Of a stretch of DNA of 64,000 nt, positions 1 through 9,034 are shown in pieces. A model generated the notes under the pieces. The model ran no database searches. It had not been told where the DNA came from and worked only from the letters and a program-made list of their open reading frames with translations. The DNA is taken from contig NZ_LMOP01000008.1 in NCBI RefSeq assembly GCF_001423585.1, forward strand, positions 980,982 to 1,044,981. Reading direction: 5' to 3'. A program made the translations under genes and the position numbers. Positions within the stretch are counted from its first letter, which is position 1. Every line of letters begins with the position of its first letter. This DNA comes from Xanthomonas sp. Leaf148 (GTDB lineage: Bacteria > Pseudomonadota > Gammaproteobacteria > Xanthomonadales > Xanthomonadaceae).

Positions 1-536
1 GACTGCAGCGCAGTCAGCAGGATCAGCACCGCAAACGGCAACCATTGCCAGGCCACGATGACGATGATGGAGAACATCGGGTACTGGGTGAACCAGTCGA
101 TCGGGGTCAGGCCAACGCTTTGCCATAGCCATGCCAGCAACCCGGACACCGGATGCATCAGCAGGTTCTTCCAGATCAGCGCGCTCACCGTCGGCATCAC
201 GAAGAACGGTGCGATCAGCATCAAGCGCACGATGCGGCGCCCCACGAACACCTGGTCCAGCAGCAGCGCGATCAACACACCGAAGACGGCCGTGATCGCC
301 AGTACCGAGCCGACCAGCAACAAGGTATTGCCCAGCGAAGAGAGAAACGCCGGGTTGCTCAGGAAGTAGCGGTAATTGCCCAGTCCGACAAAGGTCTGTT
401 CCGGGTTGAGCAGGTTGTAGTTCAACGTGGAAAACCACACCGTCATCGCCAGCGGCACGATCATCCAGGCCAGCAACAGCACGATCGACGGGGCGATCAG
501 GAACCGTGCGAGTTTTTGCGTTTGATGGGTGGCCAT
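1..536 (-). CDS. Sugar ABC transporter permease (partial, C-terminus off window)
   Basis: About 178 N-terminal codons are visible, starting MATHQTQKLARFLIAPS from the ATG at 536, and the frame runs off the left edge. The translation alternates hydrophobic membrane spans with short charged loops. It includes the stretch NPEQTFVGLGNYRYFLSNP, typical of MalF-type permeases of the carbohydrate-uptake-1 family. The role would be one half of the inner-membrane channel that takes sugar or polyol from the lipoprotein encoded at 2065-3408. It lies 102 bp downstream of the OprB porin in the same direction, so it is probably in the same operon, with a second permease and ATPase expected beyond the edge. 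Substrate is inferred only from the neighbours. Confidence 0.88.
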   Translation of the reverse strand, partial: MATHQTQKLARFLIAPSIVLLLAWMIVPLAMTVWFSTLNYNLLNPEQTFVGLGNYRYFLSNPAFLSSLGNTLLLVGSVLAITAVFGVLIALLLDQVFVGRRIVRLMLIAPFFVMPTVSALIWKNLLMHPVSGLLAWLWQSVGLTPIDWFTQYPMFSIIVIVAWQWLPFAVLILLTALQ

Positions 537-638
537 CGGCAAGGTCCAGGGTGGGGGCAGGCAGCGCGCCTGCAATGCATGGCAGCGGCCGGATGCGTCG
601 ACGCAGGGATAGGCGTCGAACGCACGGCCGGGTGGTCG

Positions 639-1934
639 TCAGAAATTCAGGCTGACCTGCAGGCCGACAATGGTGGCGTTGTCGCCATCCAGTCCACCCG
701 GATGACGGATGTACTGCACGCTGGGCATGACTTCGATCCCGCGGCTGACGGCGATGTTGTAATTGAGCTCGATGGGGTATTCGTAGCGCTGCACGCCAAT
801 GGCCGCCGCGCCCGCGGGCAAGCGCTGGTTGTAGCGGGTTTGCGCCGTACGCAAACGATCGCTGAGCGCATTGCGGCCGACGGCCACGCCGATGCGGTCG
901 TTCGGTCGCGCAGCGGAAAGTCCTTTCCAGAACCCGCCGATCGCCAGCACCTGGCCCACGGTGCTGACCTCGTCGTCGGCGTCGATGACGCTTGCGAACA
1001 GCCGCAAGCCACCCCCGGCGCCATTGCTGGTGACCTGTTGTTCGAAGTTGGCGTAGAACGCGCGATCGGTGTCCTGCAGCGCGGCCGGATCGGTGCCGAG
1101 GCTGGTCGGCACGCCCGAGCGGGTGTAGACGCGCAGTTGATCGTTGCTGTTGCGGGTCGCACCGATGCGGTAGTCGCCATCGATCCCATTGCCGTAGTCG
1201 GGCTTGTACTCCACTTCGGCTACCAGCAGGGTGCCATGGTCGTCGCCGGAGGTGCCAAGCTTCAAGCCTTGGTCGGTGGATCGGTTTTGCGGGTTGGCAT
1301 CGTAGCCGCCTACGCGGAAAAACCAGCGTTTGTCCGGGCTGAAAGTGACCACGCCGCCCCAGGCGCTGAGCGGGTCGCCATACCAGTTGTTGCTGATGTA
1401 GTTGGACGAGCCGCCGCTGCAGAAGGTCAGGTGCTGGTAGTTGCAGTTGAGCGCGAAGAAATCGGCGCTGGGATACAGGCGGCCGGCTTTCAGCGTCAGC
1501 TTGTCGTCGAACAGGCGCTGGGTCAGCGAGAACTGGGTCAGGCGCGTTACATCGCCGCGTCCGAAGATCTGCTGCGACTGCAATAGCGTGGGGATGCCGG
1601 CGGTGTTGTTGATCAACTCGCCGTTGCGATTGGTGATCTCCAGTTTGAAATCGGCGCCGGACCAGCCCCATAGCCGTTCCAGATCGAAGTACCCGCCCAG
1701 GAAGAACTGGTCGGCATAGGCGGTGCGCTCGCGGAGCCCGCCGGAGGTGTTGTGGGCGGTCTGGCTGAAGTGCGCCAGTTTGAACTGGATACCGTCATCG
1801 GCCAGCTTGCTGCGTAGGCCGCCCCAGTCGCCGCCGATGTGTTTGTCCGGATCGAATGCCTGGGCGCTGGCCTGTGTGCAGGCCAGGCCGGCGAGCAACA
1901 TCGTCAGCGCAGGTGTGGTGTGCCTGATCTTCAT
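639..1934 (-). CDS. oprB: Carbohydrate-selective porin, OprB family
   Basis: The 431-residue protein has a signal peptide ending near ASAQA (residue 25). It is then rich in alternating aromatic and polar residues and ends in VSLNF, the terminal Phe expected of an outer-membrane beta barrel. The opening HIGGDWGGLRSKLADDGI is the OprB family signature (D-W-G-G-x-R). OprB proteins let sugars diffuse across the outer membrane. Lying between a periplasmic binding-protein gene and a permease gene, this porin probably supplies the same transporter, so the operon encodes passage through both membranes. The exact sugar cannot be read from the sequence. Confidence 0.9.
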   Translation of the reverse strand: MKIRHTTPALTMLLAGLACTQASAQAFDPDKHIGGDWGGLRSKLADDGIQFKLAHFSQTAHNTSGGLRERTAYADQFFLGGYFDLERLWGWSGADFKLEITNRNGELINNTAGIPTLLQSQQIFGRGDVTRLTQFSLTQRLFDDKLTLKAGRLYPSADFFALNCNYQHLTFCSGGSSNYISNNWYGDPLSAWGGVVTFSPDKRWFFRVGGYDANPQNRSTDQGLKLGTSGDDHGTLLVAEVEYKPDYGNGIDGDYRIGATRNSNDQLRVYTRSGVPTSLGTDPAALQDTDRAFYANFEQQVTSNGAGGGLRLFASVIDADDEVSTVGQVLAIGGFWKGLSAARPNDRIGVAVGRNALSDRLRTAQTRYNQRLPAGAAAIGVQRYEYPIELNYNIAVSRGIEVMPSVQYIRHPGGLDGDNATIVGLQVSLNF

Positions 1935-2031
1935 CGATTGCCTCGTGGGAAGGTGCGGCGCCGTAACGCCGGAGCATGGCTGTGGCCAGGGGCGGGCCGG
2001 GCAGGGTGCCCGGCCCAGCGGACCTGTACTT

Positions 2032-2058
2032 GGAGCAGCTGATAAAACGTAGCGAGCG
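2032..2058 (-). repeat. Solitary end of the 140-bp terminal-inverted-repeat element
   Basis: About 26 bp (GGAGCAGCTGATAAAACGTA then GCGAGC) match the right end, read in reverse, of the repeat at 57292-57450 with only a few differences. No partner end is visible nearby. It lies just past the stop codon of the binding-protein gene, so it may be a remnant or a chance partial match. Confidence 0.5.
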
Positions 2059-2064
2059 CTGCGC

Positions 2065-3408
2065 TTAGCGCTTGGGGTAGCCGGCCCGCTGCATCTCGCG
2101 CTCGGTGGCGGCCTGCGCGTTCTTCAATGCCTCATCCACGCTGATCGAGCCGGTGAGCGCCGCGGAAAACTGCTGGCCCACCGTCGTGCCGATCGACTGG
2201 AATTCGGGGATGGCCGCGTACTGCACGCCGACGTAAGGCACCGGCTTGACCGTGGGGTGATGCGTGTCGGCGCCCTGGATGGCGGCCAGCGTCTGCTTGG
2301 CGAAGGGTGCGGCCTTGAGATACTCGGCCGTGGCGTACAGCGACTGGCGCGTGCCCGGCGGCACATTGCCCCAGCCCTCCTTGCCGGCCACCAGTTCGGT
2401 GTAGTGCTTGCTGGTGGCCCAGGCGATGAATGCCTGCGCTTTGTCGGCCTTTTTTGAACTTGCCGGGATGGCCAGATTCCACGCCCATAGCCAGCCGGTG
2501 GTCTTGCCCTTGCCGGCATCCGGCGCCGCGGCAAAACCGACCTTGTCCGACACCTTGGATTCGCTCGGGTTGCTGATGAACGATGCGGCCACCGTGGCAT
2601 CGACCCACATCGCGCACTTGCCTGCGGTGAACAGCGCAAGGTTCTCGTTGAAGCCATTGGACGCAGCACCCGGCGGGCCGGCGTCTTTCATGACATCTAC
2701 ATAGGTCTGCAGCGCGGCCTTCCATTCCGGCTGGTCGAACTGCGGTTTCCATTGTTCGTCGAACCAGCGCGCACCGAAGGCATTGCCCATCGAGCTGATC
2801 AAGGCCATGTTCTCGCCCCAGCCGGCCTTGCCGCGCAGGCAGATGCCGTAGATGCCGGCCTGCTTGTCGGTCATCTTGCGGGCGGCCTCGGCCACGAAGC
2901 TCCACGAGGGCTGCGCCGGCATGCTCAGGCCGGCCTTCTGCAGCAGGTCGGTGCGGTACATCAGCATCGAGCCTTCGGCGTAGAACGGCGCTGCATACAG
3001 CTGGCCCTTGTGACTGACCGCATCGCGGATCTGCGGGATCAGATCGTCTACCTGATAGTCCGCATCGAACGTCAGCGGCTTGAGCCAGCCGCGCTCGGCC
3101 CAGATCGGCACCTCGTAGGTGCCGATGGTCAGCACATCGAACTGGCCGCCCTTGGTCGCGATGTCGGTGGTGACGCGCTGGCGCAGCACGTTCTCTTCCA
3201 GGGTGACCCACTCAAGCTTGATCTGCGGATGGGTGGCGGTGAAATCCGAGGTCAGCTTCTGCATGCGGATCATGTCGCCGTTGTTGACGGTGGCGATGAC
3301 CAGGGTGTCCTGCTTGGACGCAGCGTCGCTGTTGTTCGCGCCTCCGCCGCATGCCGCCAGTGATGCGCTCAGTGCCGCGCAGATCAGGGTCTTGATCGAA
3401 GTGTTCAT
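2065..3408 (-). CDS. Sugar/polyol ABC transporter solute-binding lipoprotein
   Basis: The 447-residue protein begins with a lipoprotein signal whose lipobox LAAC places the acylated Cys at residue 20, so it should be anchored facing the periplasm. The body follows the family 1 extracellular solute-binding fold. The segment NNGDMIRMQKLTSDF and the following EWVTLEENVLRQRVTTDIAT resemble SmoE/MtlE-type sorbitol/mannitol binding proteins. It would capture the substrate and deliver it to the permease at 1-536. A 130-bp gap separates it from the oprB gene downstream, and the SorC regulator lies upstream in the same direction. A polyol ligand is an inference from family resemblance; another hexitol or sugar is possible. 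Confidence 0.88.
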   Translation of the reverse strand: MNTSIKTLICAALSASLAACGGGANNSDAASKQDTLVIATVNNGDMIRMQKLTSDFTATHPQIKLEWVTLEENVLRQRVTTDIATKGGQFDVLTIGTYEVPIWAERGWLKPLTFDADYQVDDLIPQIRDAVSHKGQLYAAPFYAEGSMLMYRTDLLQKAGLSMPAQPSWSFVAEAARKMTDKQAGIYGICLRGKAGWGENMALISSMGNAFGARWFDEQWKPQFDQPEWKAALQTYVDVMKDAGPPGAASNGFNENLALFTAGKCAMWVDATVAASFISNPSESKVSDKVGFAAAPDAGKGKTTGWLWAWNLAIPASSKKADKAQAFIAWATSKHYTELVAGKEGWGNVPPGTRQSLYATAEYLKAAPFAKQTLAAIQGADTHHPTVKPVPYVGVQYAAIPEFQSIGTTVGQQFSAALTGSISVDEALKNAQAATEREMQRAGYPKR

Positions 3409-3593
3409 ACCGGTGCCTCAGCTTGAGGTTGGTTGAGCAAATGCCCGTGTGATGCGCATATGCCCACGACGTCGCCACGCTGTAAAGCACTTTCGATCTT
3501 GCAGCGCAGCATCGCGGCGCACGCCAAGGCGCCCGCGCATGCCGGGAAATTTCAGCAATGAACTGCCATTACGCCCGCTGCGATGCGCTCAGC

Positions 3594-4547
3594 TCAGCTG
3601 GCGAGCAAGGCCTTGGCGGTGTGCTCGTCGGTGATCAGGCCGTTGAGGATGCGGCCCTTCAGCGCGGCCTTGATCGGGCCCACCTTGGCGTTGCCCACGG
3701 CCACGCCGATCGACAGGCTGGTGGCCGGCACCGGATGCGGCACGCTGGTCAAACGTAGGTTGGTGCCTGCATCGATGATGTCGCCGGCTGCGGTGAGCGC
3801 CCAGCCGATCACCTCCCCCACCGCGCCCAGCCGGATCAGGTCCAGCAGTTCGTTGCGGCTGATGAAGCCGTCCACATGCAGCGGCGCGGTCTGATCGAGC
3901 TGGCCAACACCGACCAGGCGCAGATCGGCCTTTGCGGCGATCGCGCGGACCCGGCGCACCGCTTCGATCCCCAGCAGCGTTTCGCGTTCTTCCTGCGAGG
4001 ACAGAAACACCGGCAGCGGCATCGGGTAGTGCTGCGCGCCGGTCAGATCGGCCAGGCGCGCCACTGCGTCGAACGGGCTGGCCGAGCCATCCGGGGAAAT
4101 GTTGCCGACCAGCGAAACCAGCTGATGATTGCGCGTTTGCATCGCAGGAATGCGCTCCACCGCCGCGCGCATGGCACGGCCGGTACCGATGCCGATGATG
4201 CTCGGACTATCGCTGCGCAAGGTGGATTCCAGCAGCGCTGCCGCGCGTTCGGCGACACCGGTGACCAGGTGCGGGTCGGCCGGATCGGTGGGCGCGACCT
4301 CGCAATAGCGCATGCCGAAACGGTCCTGCAACTGCGCGGCCAGATCCATGCAGGCGGCGATCGGATGTTCCAGCCGGAAGGTGATCAACCGCTGGCTCAG
4401 GCACAACGACACCAGGCGCTGCGCGGTGGCGCGCGAGACCTTGAGCTTGCGCGCGATCTCGTCCTGGGTGTTGCCGGCGATGTAGTACAGCCAGCCCGCT
4501 CTGGCTGCGGCATCGAGTCGGCTGGTGTCGTTATCGGGGTTGGCCAT
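3594..4547 (-). CDS. SorC/DeoR-family sugar-binding transcriptional regulator
   Basis: This 317-residue protein has an N-terminal helix-turn-helix (roughly residues 15-60; GNTQDEIARKLKVSRATAQR). The C-terminal sugar-phosphate-sensing domain of SorC regulators follows (VGVGQLD, IGVAVGNAKVGPIKAAL). A GTG at 4553 and an ATG at 4547 are both in frame; I chose the ATG, and no strong Shine-Dalgarno separates them. It sits 25 bp after the HAD phosphatase and 185 bp before the binding protein, all in one direction. That gap is the likely site of its operator. SorC proteins typically respond to a phosphorylated sugar, so the HAD phosphatase next door could modulate its effector; that link is speculation. 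Confidence 0.88.
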   Translation of the reverse strand: MANPDNDTSRLDAAARAGWLYYIAGNTQDEIARKLKVSRATAQRLVSLCLSQRLITFRLEHPIAACMDLAAQLQDRFGMRYCEVAPTDPADPHLVTGVAERAAALLESTLRSDSPSIIGIGTGRAMRAAVERIPAMQTRNHQLVSLVGNISPDGSASPFDAVARLADLTGAQHYPMPLPVFLSSQEERETLLGIEAVRRVRAIAAKADLRLVGVGQLDQTAPLHVDGFISRNELLDLIRLGAVGEVIGWALTAAGDIIDAGTNLRLTSVPHPVPATSLSIGVAVGNAKVGPIKAALKGRILNGLITDEHTAKALLAS

Positions 4548-4572
4548 CGTCACATCTGTCTGCGTGGAAGTC

Positions 4573-5271
4573 TCAGCCTAACGTAGTGCCCAGGCGCTTG
4601 GTGCCGATGGCGCCCAGTGCGGTGGCGATGGCCGGCATGTCTGCAAACACCTGCGATGCGCCTGCGGCAACGAGCAGCGCGGCGGCCGCAGCGCTTGCGC
4701 GGTGATGGCCGCCGCCGGTGAATCCCCACACCTGCATCCCGGCCGCGCATGCGGCTTGCACGCCGCTGGGACTGTCTTCGATCACCAGGCAGCCCGCGGG
4801 CGCCACCTGCATGCGGTCGGCGGCGAACAGGAATAGGTCCGGCGCAGGCTTGCCACGGGCAACCAGCTCGGCGGTGTAGATGTGCGCGCCGACATGCCCC
4901 GCCAGGCCGGTGACCTGCAGGCACAGGCGAACCCGCTCAAGATGGCTGGACGAGGCCACGCACCGCTGTGTCTGCACTGCGTCCAGCAGCGCGGCCACGC
5001 CCGGGATCGGCTGCAATTCGGTGCCAAAGCGGGCCAGCAACGCGGTATTGAGGTCGCGCTCGAAGGTGTCCGGTAGGGTGCGCCCCAGCGTCTGCACATG
5101 CGCGCGCACGCTGCCCAGGCTGCGCCCGAGGAAGTGCTGCTGGACCCCGTCGATGTCGATGTCCACGCCATGTTGTTGCAGTGCCTGGGCCAGTACCGCG
5201 CACGCCAACGGCTCGCTGTCGACCAGCACGCCGTCGCAGTCGAAGATCAGCAGGTCGGGCGGAGCGAGCAT
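4573..5271 (-). CDS. HAD-superfamily sugar-phosphate phosphatase (beta-PGM-like)
   Basis: The 232-residue protein contains the HAD motifs in order: FDCDGVLVDSE at residues 9-19 with the nucleophile and acid Asp pair, ASSS as motif II, GKPAPDLFLFA as motif III, and IEDSPSGVQAA as the acidic metal site. A helical cap domain lies between motifs I and II. It belongs to the beta-phosphoglucomutase / sugar-phosphatase subgroup, which dephosphorylates or isomerises small sugar phosphates in the cytoplasm. The frame extends upstream to 5487, but homology begins at the ATG at 5271. It is divergent from spoT and probably opens the polyol transcription unit. Substrate is unknown. Confidence 0.87.
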   Translation of the reverse strand: MLAPPDLLIFDCDGVLVDSEPLACAVLAQALQQHGVDIDIDGVQQHFLGRSLGSVRAHVQTLGRTLPDTFERDLNTALLARFGTELQPIPGVAALLDAVQTQRCVASSSHLERVRLCLQVTGLAGHVGAHIYTAELVARGKPAPDLFLFAADRMQVAPAGCLVIEDSPSGVQAACAAGMQVWGFTGGGHHRASAAAAALLVAAGASQVFADMPAIATALGAIGTKRLGTTLG

Positions 5272-5470
5272 GGGTGTGGTCCCTGGACTAACGCGGGCCC
5301 GAGTGTAGCAGTCGGGCAAATGTCGCTTCGCTGGGCAAAGTTGCAGATAGCGCATCTGTGGCCGCTGCGGCTGGCGTGAAGCGGCCGCACAGCGACCGAT
5401 CGCCGGCCGCCAGCGCGTGCGGCACGCATGCCGCGTTGCCGCAAACCGGCCACTGGCATAGTCTTCGCGC

Positions 5471-7642
5471 ATGAACCCAGGCCCCACTGCCCAGGCGACC
5501 GTGGCGACGTCCCCGTCTTCCGACCCGGCTATCCCCGACTACGTCCTGCACCTCGAACGCGCTGCCAGCTACCTTCCCAAGGAGCAGCTGCCGATCCTGC
5601 GCCGTGCCTGGGAAGTCGGCGCCATGGCGCATGCCGGCCAGACCCGCAAGTCCGGCGAGCCCTACATCACCCATCCGGTGGCCGTGGCTGGCGTGCTTGC
5701 CGAGCTGGGCCTGGACATGGAATCGCTGATCGCCGCGATCCTGCACGACACCATCGAAGACACGCCGCTGACGCGCGAAGAGCTGGCCTCCGAATTCGGC
5801 GAAGCGGTGGCCGAGCTGGTCGATGGCGTCACCAAGCTGGACAAGCTCAAGTTCCGCGACCGCCAGGAAGCGGCGGCGGAAAGCTTCCGCAAGATGTTGC
5901 TGGCGATGTCGCGCGATCTGCGCGTGATTATGATCAAGCTCGCCGACCGGCTGCACAACATGCGCACGCTCGGCGCGCAGAGCACCGAGGCACGCGGGCG
6001 CATCGCGCGCGAAACCCTGGAAATCTACGCACCCATCGCCCAGCGCCTGGGCATGAGCCTGATCAAGTCCGAGTTGCAGAACCTGGGCTTCCGCGCGCTG
6101 TATCCGTGGCGTCACGCCATCATCGAAAAACATATCCGCAGCCAGCCGGTGGTGCGGCGCGAATCGATGGCGCAGGTGGAAGTGCAGCTGTCACAGCGGT
6201 TGGCCAAGGAAGGGCTGGAACATCGGCTGGTCAGCCGCATCAAGACGCCCTGGAGCATCTATTCCAAGATGCACGAAGAGAACAAATCCTTCGACCAGGT
6301 GATGGACGTGTTCGGCTTCCGGCTGGTGGTGCGCACCGTGGCCGATTGCTATCACGCACTCGGTGCGGTGCATGCCACCTTCAAACCGCTGGACGGGCGC
6401 TTCCGCGACTTCATCGCGATCCCCAAGGCCAACGGCTATCAGTCGCTGCACACGGTGCTGTTTGGTCCCTACGGCTCGCCGATCGAGGTGCAGATCCGGA
6501 CCGAAGAAATGGACCTGATCGCCGAGCGCGGCGTGGCTGCGCACTGGACCTACAAGGTGGGCTCGGCCTCGCCCAACAGTGCGCAGAGCCGCGCGCACGA
6601 CTGGATCGTGGAGCTGATCGACTCGCAGCGCGCTGCCGGCTCGTCGTTGGAGTTCCTGGACAACGTCAAGGTGGACCTGTTCCCGGACGAGGTCTATCTG
6701 TTCACGCCCAAGGGCAAGATCCTGGCGTTGCCGCGCAATTCCACCGCGCTGGATTTTGCCTACGCCGTGCATACCGACGTGGGCAACCGCGCGGTGGCCT
6801 CGCGCGTGGACAAGAAGCTGGTGCCCTTGCGCACCAAGCTGGTCAGCGGGCAGGCAGTGGAAATCATCACCGCGCGTTCGGCCACGCCCAAGCCGCAGTG
6901 GCTGGAGTTTGTGGTCAGCAGCAAGGCGCGCACCGCGATCCGCCACCAGCTCAAGCAGCTCGAACACGAAGATGCCGTGCAGCTGGGTCATCGCATGCTC
7001 GATCGCGCGCTGGAAGCGATGGATTCTTCGCTGGAACGTCTGCCCAAGGGCCGGTTGGATGCCTTCCTCAACGAACACCGTTACCCGCGGCTGGAAGCGC
7101 TGCTCGCCGATGTCGCGTTGGGCAACTGGATGCCTACCCAGGCGGCACAGGCCTTGATGGCGTACGCGGAATTGCGCGGCGGCGGGCACTCTAAGCACTC
7201 GCACGAAAAGATTCTGATCGACGGCAGCGAGCGCGGCGTGATCAGTTTCGCCAACTGTTGTCAGCCGATTCCCGGCGACGAAATCATGGGCTATCACACT
7301 GCCGGCAAGGGCATCGTGGTGCACCGCCTGGATTGCCCCAACCTGGCCGAGCTGCGCAAATCGCCCGAGCGCTGGGTACCGATCGATTGGGACTCCAACG
7401 TCACCGGCGACTACGACACCGCGCTGGTGGTGGAAGTGGAAAACCGCACCGGCGTGCTGGCGCAGTTGGCCGCAGCGATCGCGCAAAGCAAATCCAATAT
7501 CGAACGTGTGGACTACCTGGACCGCGACTTCAATGCGGCGGTGCTGCGCTTCAATATCCAGGTGCGCGACCGCCGCCATCTGGCCGAAGTGATGCGCCGG
7601 CTGCGGCGCCTGCATGTGGTGCAGAGCGTGGGACGCCAGTAA
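5471..7642 (+). CDS. spoT: Bifunctional (p)ppGpp synthetase/hydrolase SpoT
   Basis: At 723 residues it is full length for RelA/SpoT proteins. The HD hydrolase domain occupies roughly residues 45-190, with the metal-binding HDTIED near residue 92. The synthetase domain follows (about 245-355) with FGFRLVVRT, GRFRDFIAIPKANGYQSLHT and QIRTEEMD. The RFRD form, rather than EFDD, is typical of bifunctional enzymes. A TGS domain begins VDLFPDEVYLFTPKGK, and an ACT domain ends the protein. It sets (p)ppGpp levels in response to starvation. The stop codon TAA at 7640-7642 directly abuts a 139-bp repeat. In many gammaproteobacteria spoT is close to recG, often with ridA between; here a sugar-acid cluster intervenes. 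Confidence 0.96.
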   Translation: MNPGPTAQATVATSPSSDPAIPDYVLHLERAASYLPKEQLPILRRAWEVGAMAHAGQTRKSGEPYITHPVAVAGVLAELGLDMESLIAAILHDTIEDTPLTREELASEFGEAVAELVDGVTKLDKLKFRDRQEAAAESFRKMLLAMSRDLRVIMIKLADRLHNMRTLGAQSTEARGRIARETLEIYAPIAQRLGMSLIKSELQNLGFRALYPWRHAIIEKHIRSQPVVRRESMAQVEVQLSQRLAKEGLEHRLVSRIKTPWSIYSKMHEENKSFDQVMDVFGFRLVVRTVADCYHALGAVHATFKPLDGRFRDFIAIPKANGYQSLHTVLFGPYGSPIEVQIRTEEMDLIAERGVAAHWTYKVGSASPNSAQSRAHDWIVELIDSQRAAGSSLEFLDNVKVDLFPDEVYLFTPKGKILALPRNSTALDFAYAVHTDVGNRAVASRVDKKLVPLRTKLVSGQAVEIITARSATPKPQWLEFVVSSKARTAIRHQLKQLEHEDAVQLGHRMLDRALEAMDSSLERLPKGRLDAFLNEHRYPRLEALLADVALGNWMPTQAAQALMAYAELRGGGHSKHSHEKILIDGSERGVISFANCCQPIPGDEIMGYHTAGKGIVVHRLDCPNLAELRKSPERWVPIDWDSNVTGDYDTALVVEVENRTGVLAQLAAAIAQSKSNIERVDYLDRDFNAAVLRFNIQVRDRRHLAEVMRRLRRLHVVQSVGRQ

Positions 7643-7780
7643 GAGCATCTAGCAAAAGGCCTGTGCTCACCGCCATGTAGGCGGTGATCGGTGCGGCATG
7701 TACCACGCGTATGTTCCGGTTCTGAGCGCGCCGTCCACACCCACGTGACGACTGCTCGTTACCTGGTGTTAGCCGCTCTA
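7642..7780 (+). repeat. Terminal-inverted-repeat element, copy A
   Basis: A 139-bp unit opens AGAGC-x-x-CTAGCAAAA and closes GGTGTTAGCCGCTCT, so its ends are inverted copies of one another. Its centre carries GTGCGGCATGTACCACGCGT, shared almost exactly with the copies at 55737, 57292 and 61894. It starts at the last base of the spoT stop codon. No coding capacity is apparent. The size and inverted ends resemble a miniature inverted-repeat element, but no target duplication is obvious. Confidence 0.8.
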
Positions 7781-7866
7781 AATCGGATCGTTGCGTTGGG
7801 CAGTGGATGCGCTGCAGCGGCTGTGTGACAGCTCAAGCGTGTTGCCTGGCTCAGGCGATCAGGCGA

Positions 7867-8736
7867 TCAGGCGATCAAGCGACGCAGCGCAGGGTTGTCG
7901 TTGTCCTGCTTCCACACCAGATGCAGTTCCACCGGCGTGGCAGGGGTTTCATCGCGCAGCGGCAGGTACACGATGCCGGCGTAACGCAGGCCGCTGGCGC
8001 CTTCGGGCACCAGTGCCATGCCCATGCCGCCGCGCACCAGCGCCAACACCGAGTGGATCTGGCTGACGTACTGCACCGAGCGCGGCGCGATGCCGCGCGC
8101 ACCGAACAACTGCGCCAGCAGATCGTAGAAATAGCGCGCTTCATCGGGTGCGTAATTGACCAGCGGCTGCCCGTCGAAATCCTGCAGGCGCAGGCTGTCG
8201 TGTTGCGCCAGTGGCGAGTCTTCCGGTAGCGCGGCGATCAGCGGTTCGCGTGCCACGCAGCGGCTGTGCAGACCCTGGCGCTGGATCGGTGGGCGCAGCA
8301 GGCCGATATCCAGCCGGCCGGCATCCAGCGCGTCCAGTTGCGCCAGACTGACCATCTCCTTGAGTTGCAGATCCACATCGGGCGCTTGCCTGCGCCACCG
8401 CGCGATGGCCTCGGGCAGGAAGCGGTAACTGGCACCGGCGGTGAAACCCACCGACACGCTGCCGGCATCGCCGGTGCCGATCCGGCGCGCGCGCAGGCCT
8501 GCATTTTCGGCCATGCGCAAGATCGCGCGCGCTTCGGCCAGCAGGCTGCGGCCAGCCTGGGTCAGCCGCACATGCCGGCTGTTGCGCTCCAGCAGCGCGG
8601 TGCCGACGCTGTGTTCCAGCAGCTGAATCTGGCGGCTGAGCGGCGGCTGGGTCATGTTCAGGCGCTCGGCTGCGCGCCGAAAGTGCAGTTCGTCGGCGAC
8701 GGCGACAAAGCAACGCAGTTGTTGCAGATCGAACAT
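7867..8736 (-). CDS. LysR-family transcriptional regulator of the glucarate cluster
   Basis: The 289-residue product starts MFDLQQLRCFVAVADELHF, a textbook LysR winged-helix start, with the recognition segment RAAERLNMTQPPLSRQIQLL. A periplasmic-binding-protein-like effector domain follows (GSVSVGFTAGASYRFLPEA). The frame extends upstream to 8859, but homology begins at the ATG at 8736. It is divergent from kdgD across 298 bp containing a TGAT-N11-ATCA palindrome, so it is very likely the activator of the glucarate/galactarate operon. The effector may be glucarate, galactarate or a downstream keto acid (inference). Three direct copies of an 8-bp GCGATCAG unit cover its stop codon at 7853-7880. 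Confidence 0.9.
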   Translation of the reverse strand: MFDLQQLRCFVAVADELHFRRAAERLNMTQPPLSRQIQLLEHSVGTALLERNSRHVRLTQAGRSLLAEARAILRMAENAGLRARRIGTGDAGSVSVGFTAGASYRFLPEAIARWRRQAPDVDLQLKEMVSLAQLDALDAGRLDIGLLRPPIQRQGLHSRCVAREPLIAALPEDSPLAQHDSLRLQDFDGQPLVNYAPDEARYFYDLLAQLFGARGIAPRSVQYVSQIHSVLALVRGGMGMALVPEGASGLRYAGIVYLPLRDETPATPVELHLVWKQDNDNPALRRLIA

Positions 8737-8933
8737 GGCGGGCGGGCCTCGCATTGCAAAAACACACGAATCGGATGCTGCACCCGCAACATCCCGGCGC
8801 GGCCAGCACGAATGAATAGGCGACGCTCGGCCAGAAAGGACGCTGGCGGACGCAACCACCCATAATTACGTCGCGTCGAAAAAGCGTTGCAAAGCAGCCA
8901 TTTGCGGCGCACTACGTCAGTCTGTGATGCGAT

Positions 8934-8952
8934 TGATTCAACTTATGTATCA
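8934..8952. promoter_or_regulatory. Candidate LysR operator TGAT-N11-ATCA
   Basis: TGAT, eleven bases and ATCA form an exact inverted repeat matching the T-N11-A architecture of LysR boxes. It lies about 80-100 bp upstream of kdgD, in the divergent region shared with the LysR gene. A second overlapping palindrome, GTAT-N6-ATAC, spans 8947-8960. The surrounding DNA is visibly more AT-rich than the coding sequence. Confidence 0.6.
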
Positions 8953-9034
8953 AACAATACGTCCTTTGGTTTGGACCAGCAACGATCTGCGTTTCTAGGA
9001 TCAACCGCATCCCCCGCCCAGGAGCGTTTGTCCG

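Noticed and set aside
6191..7648. Open frame of about 485 codons antisense to spoT
   Set aside because: It mirrors the codon pattern of spoT, with no start signal or domains. The sense protein carries all RelA/SpoT motifs.
7698..7748. Micro-ORF beginning MYHA inside the terminal-inverted-repeat element
   Set aside because: It is open in copies A and C, but a one-base difference shifts the frame in copies B and D, and no ribosome binding site precedes it.
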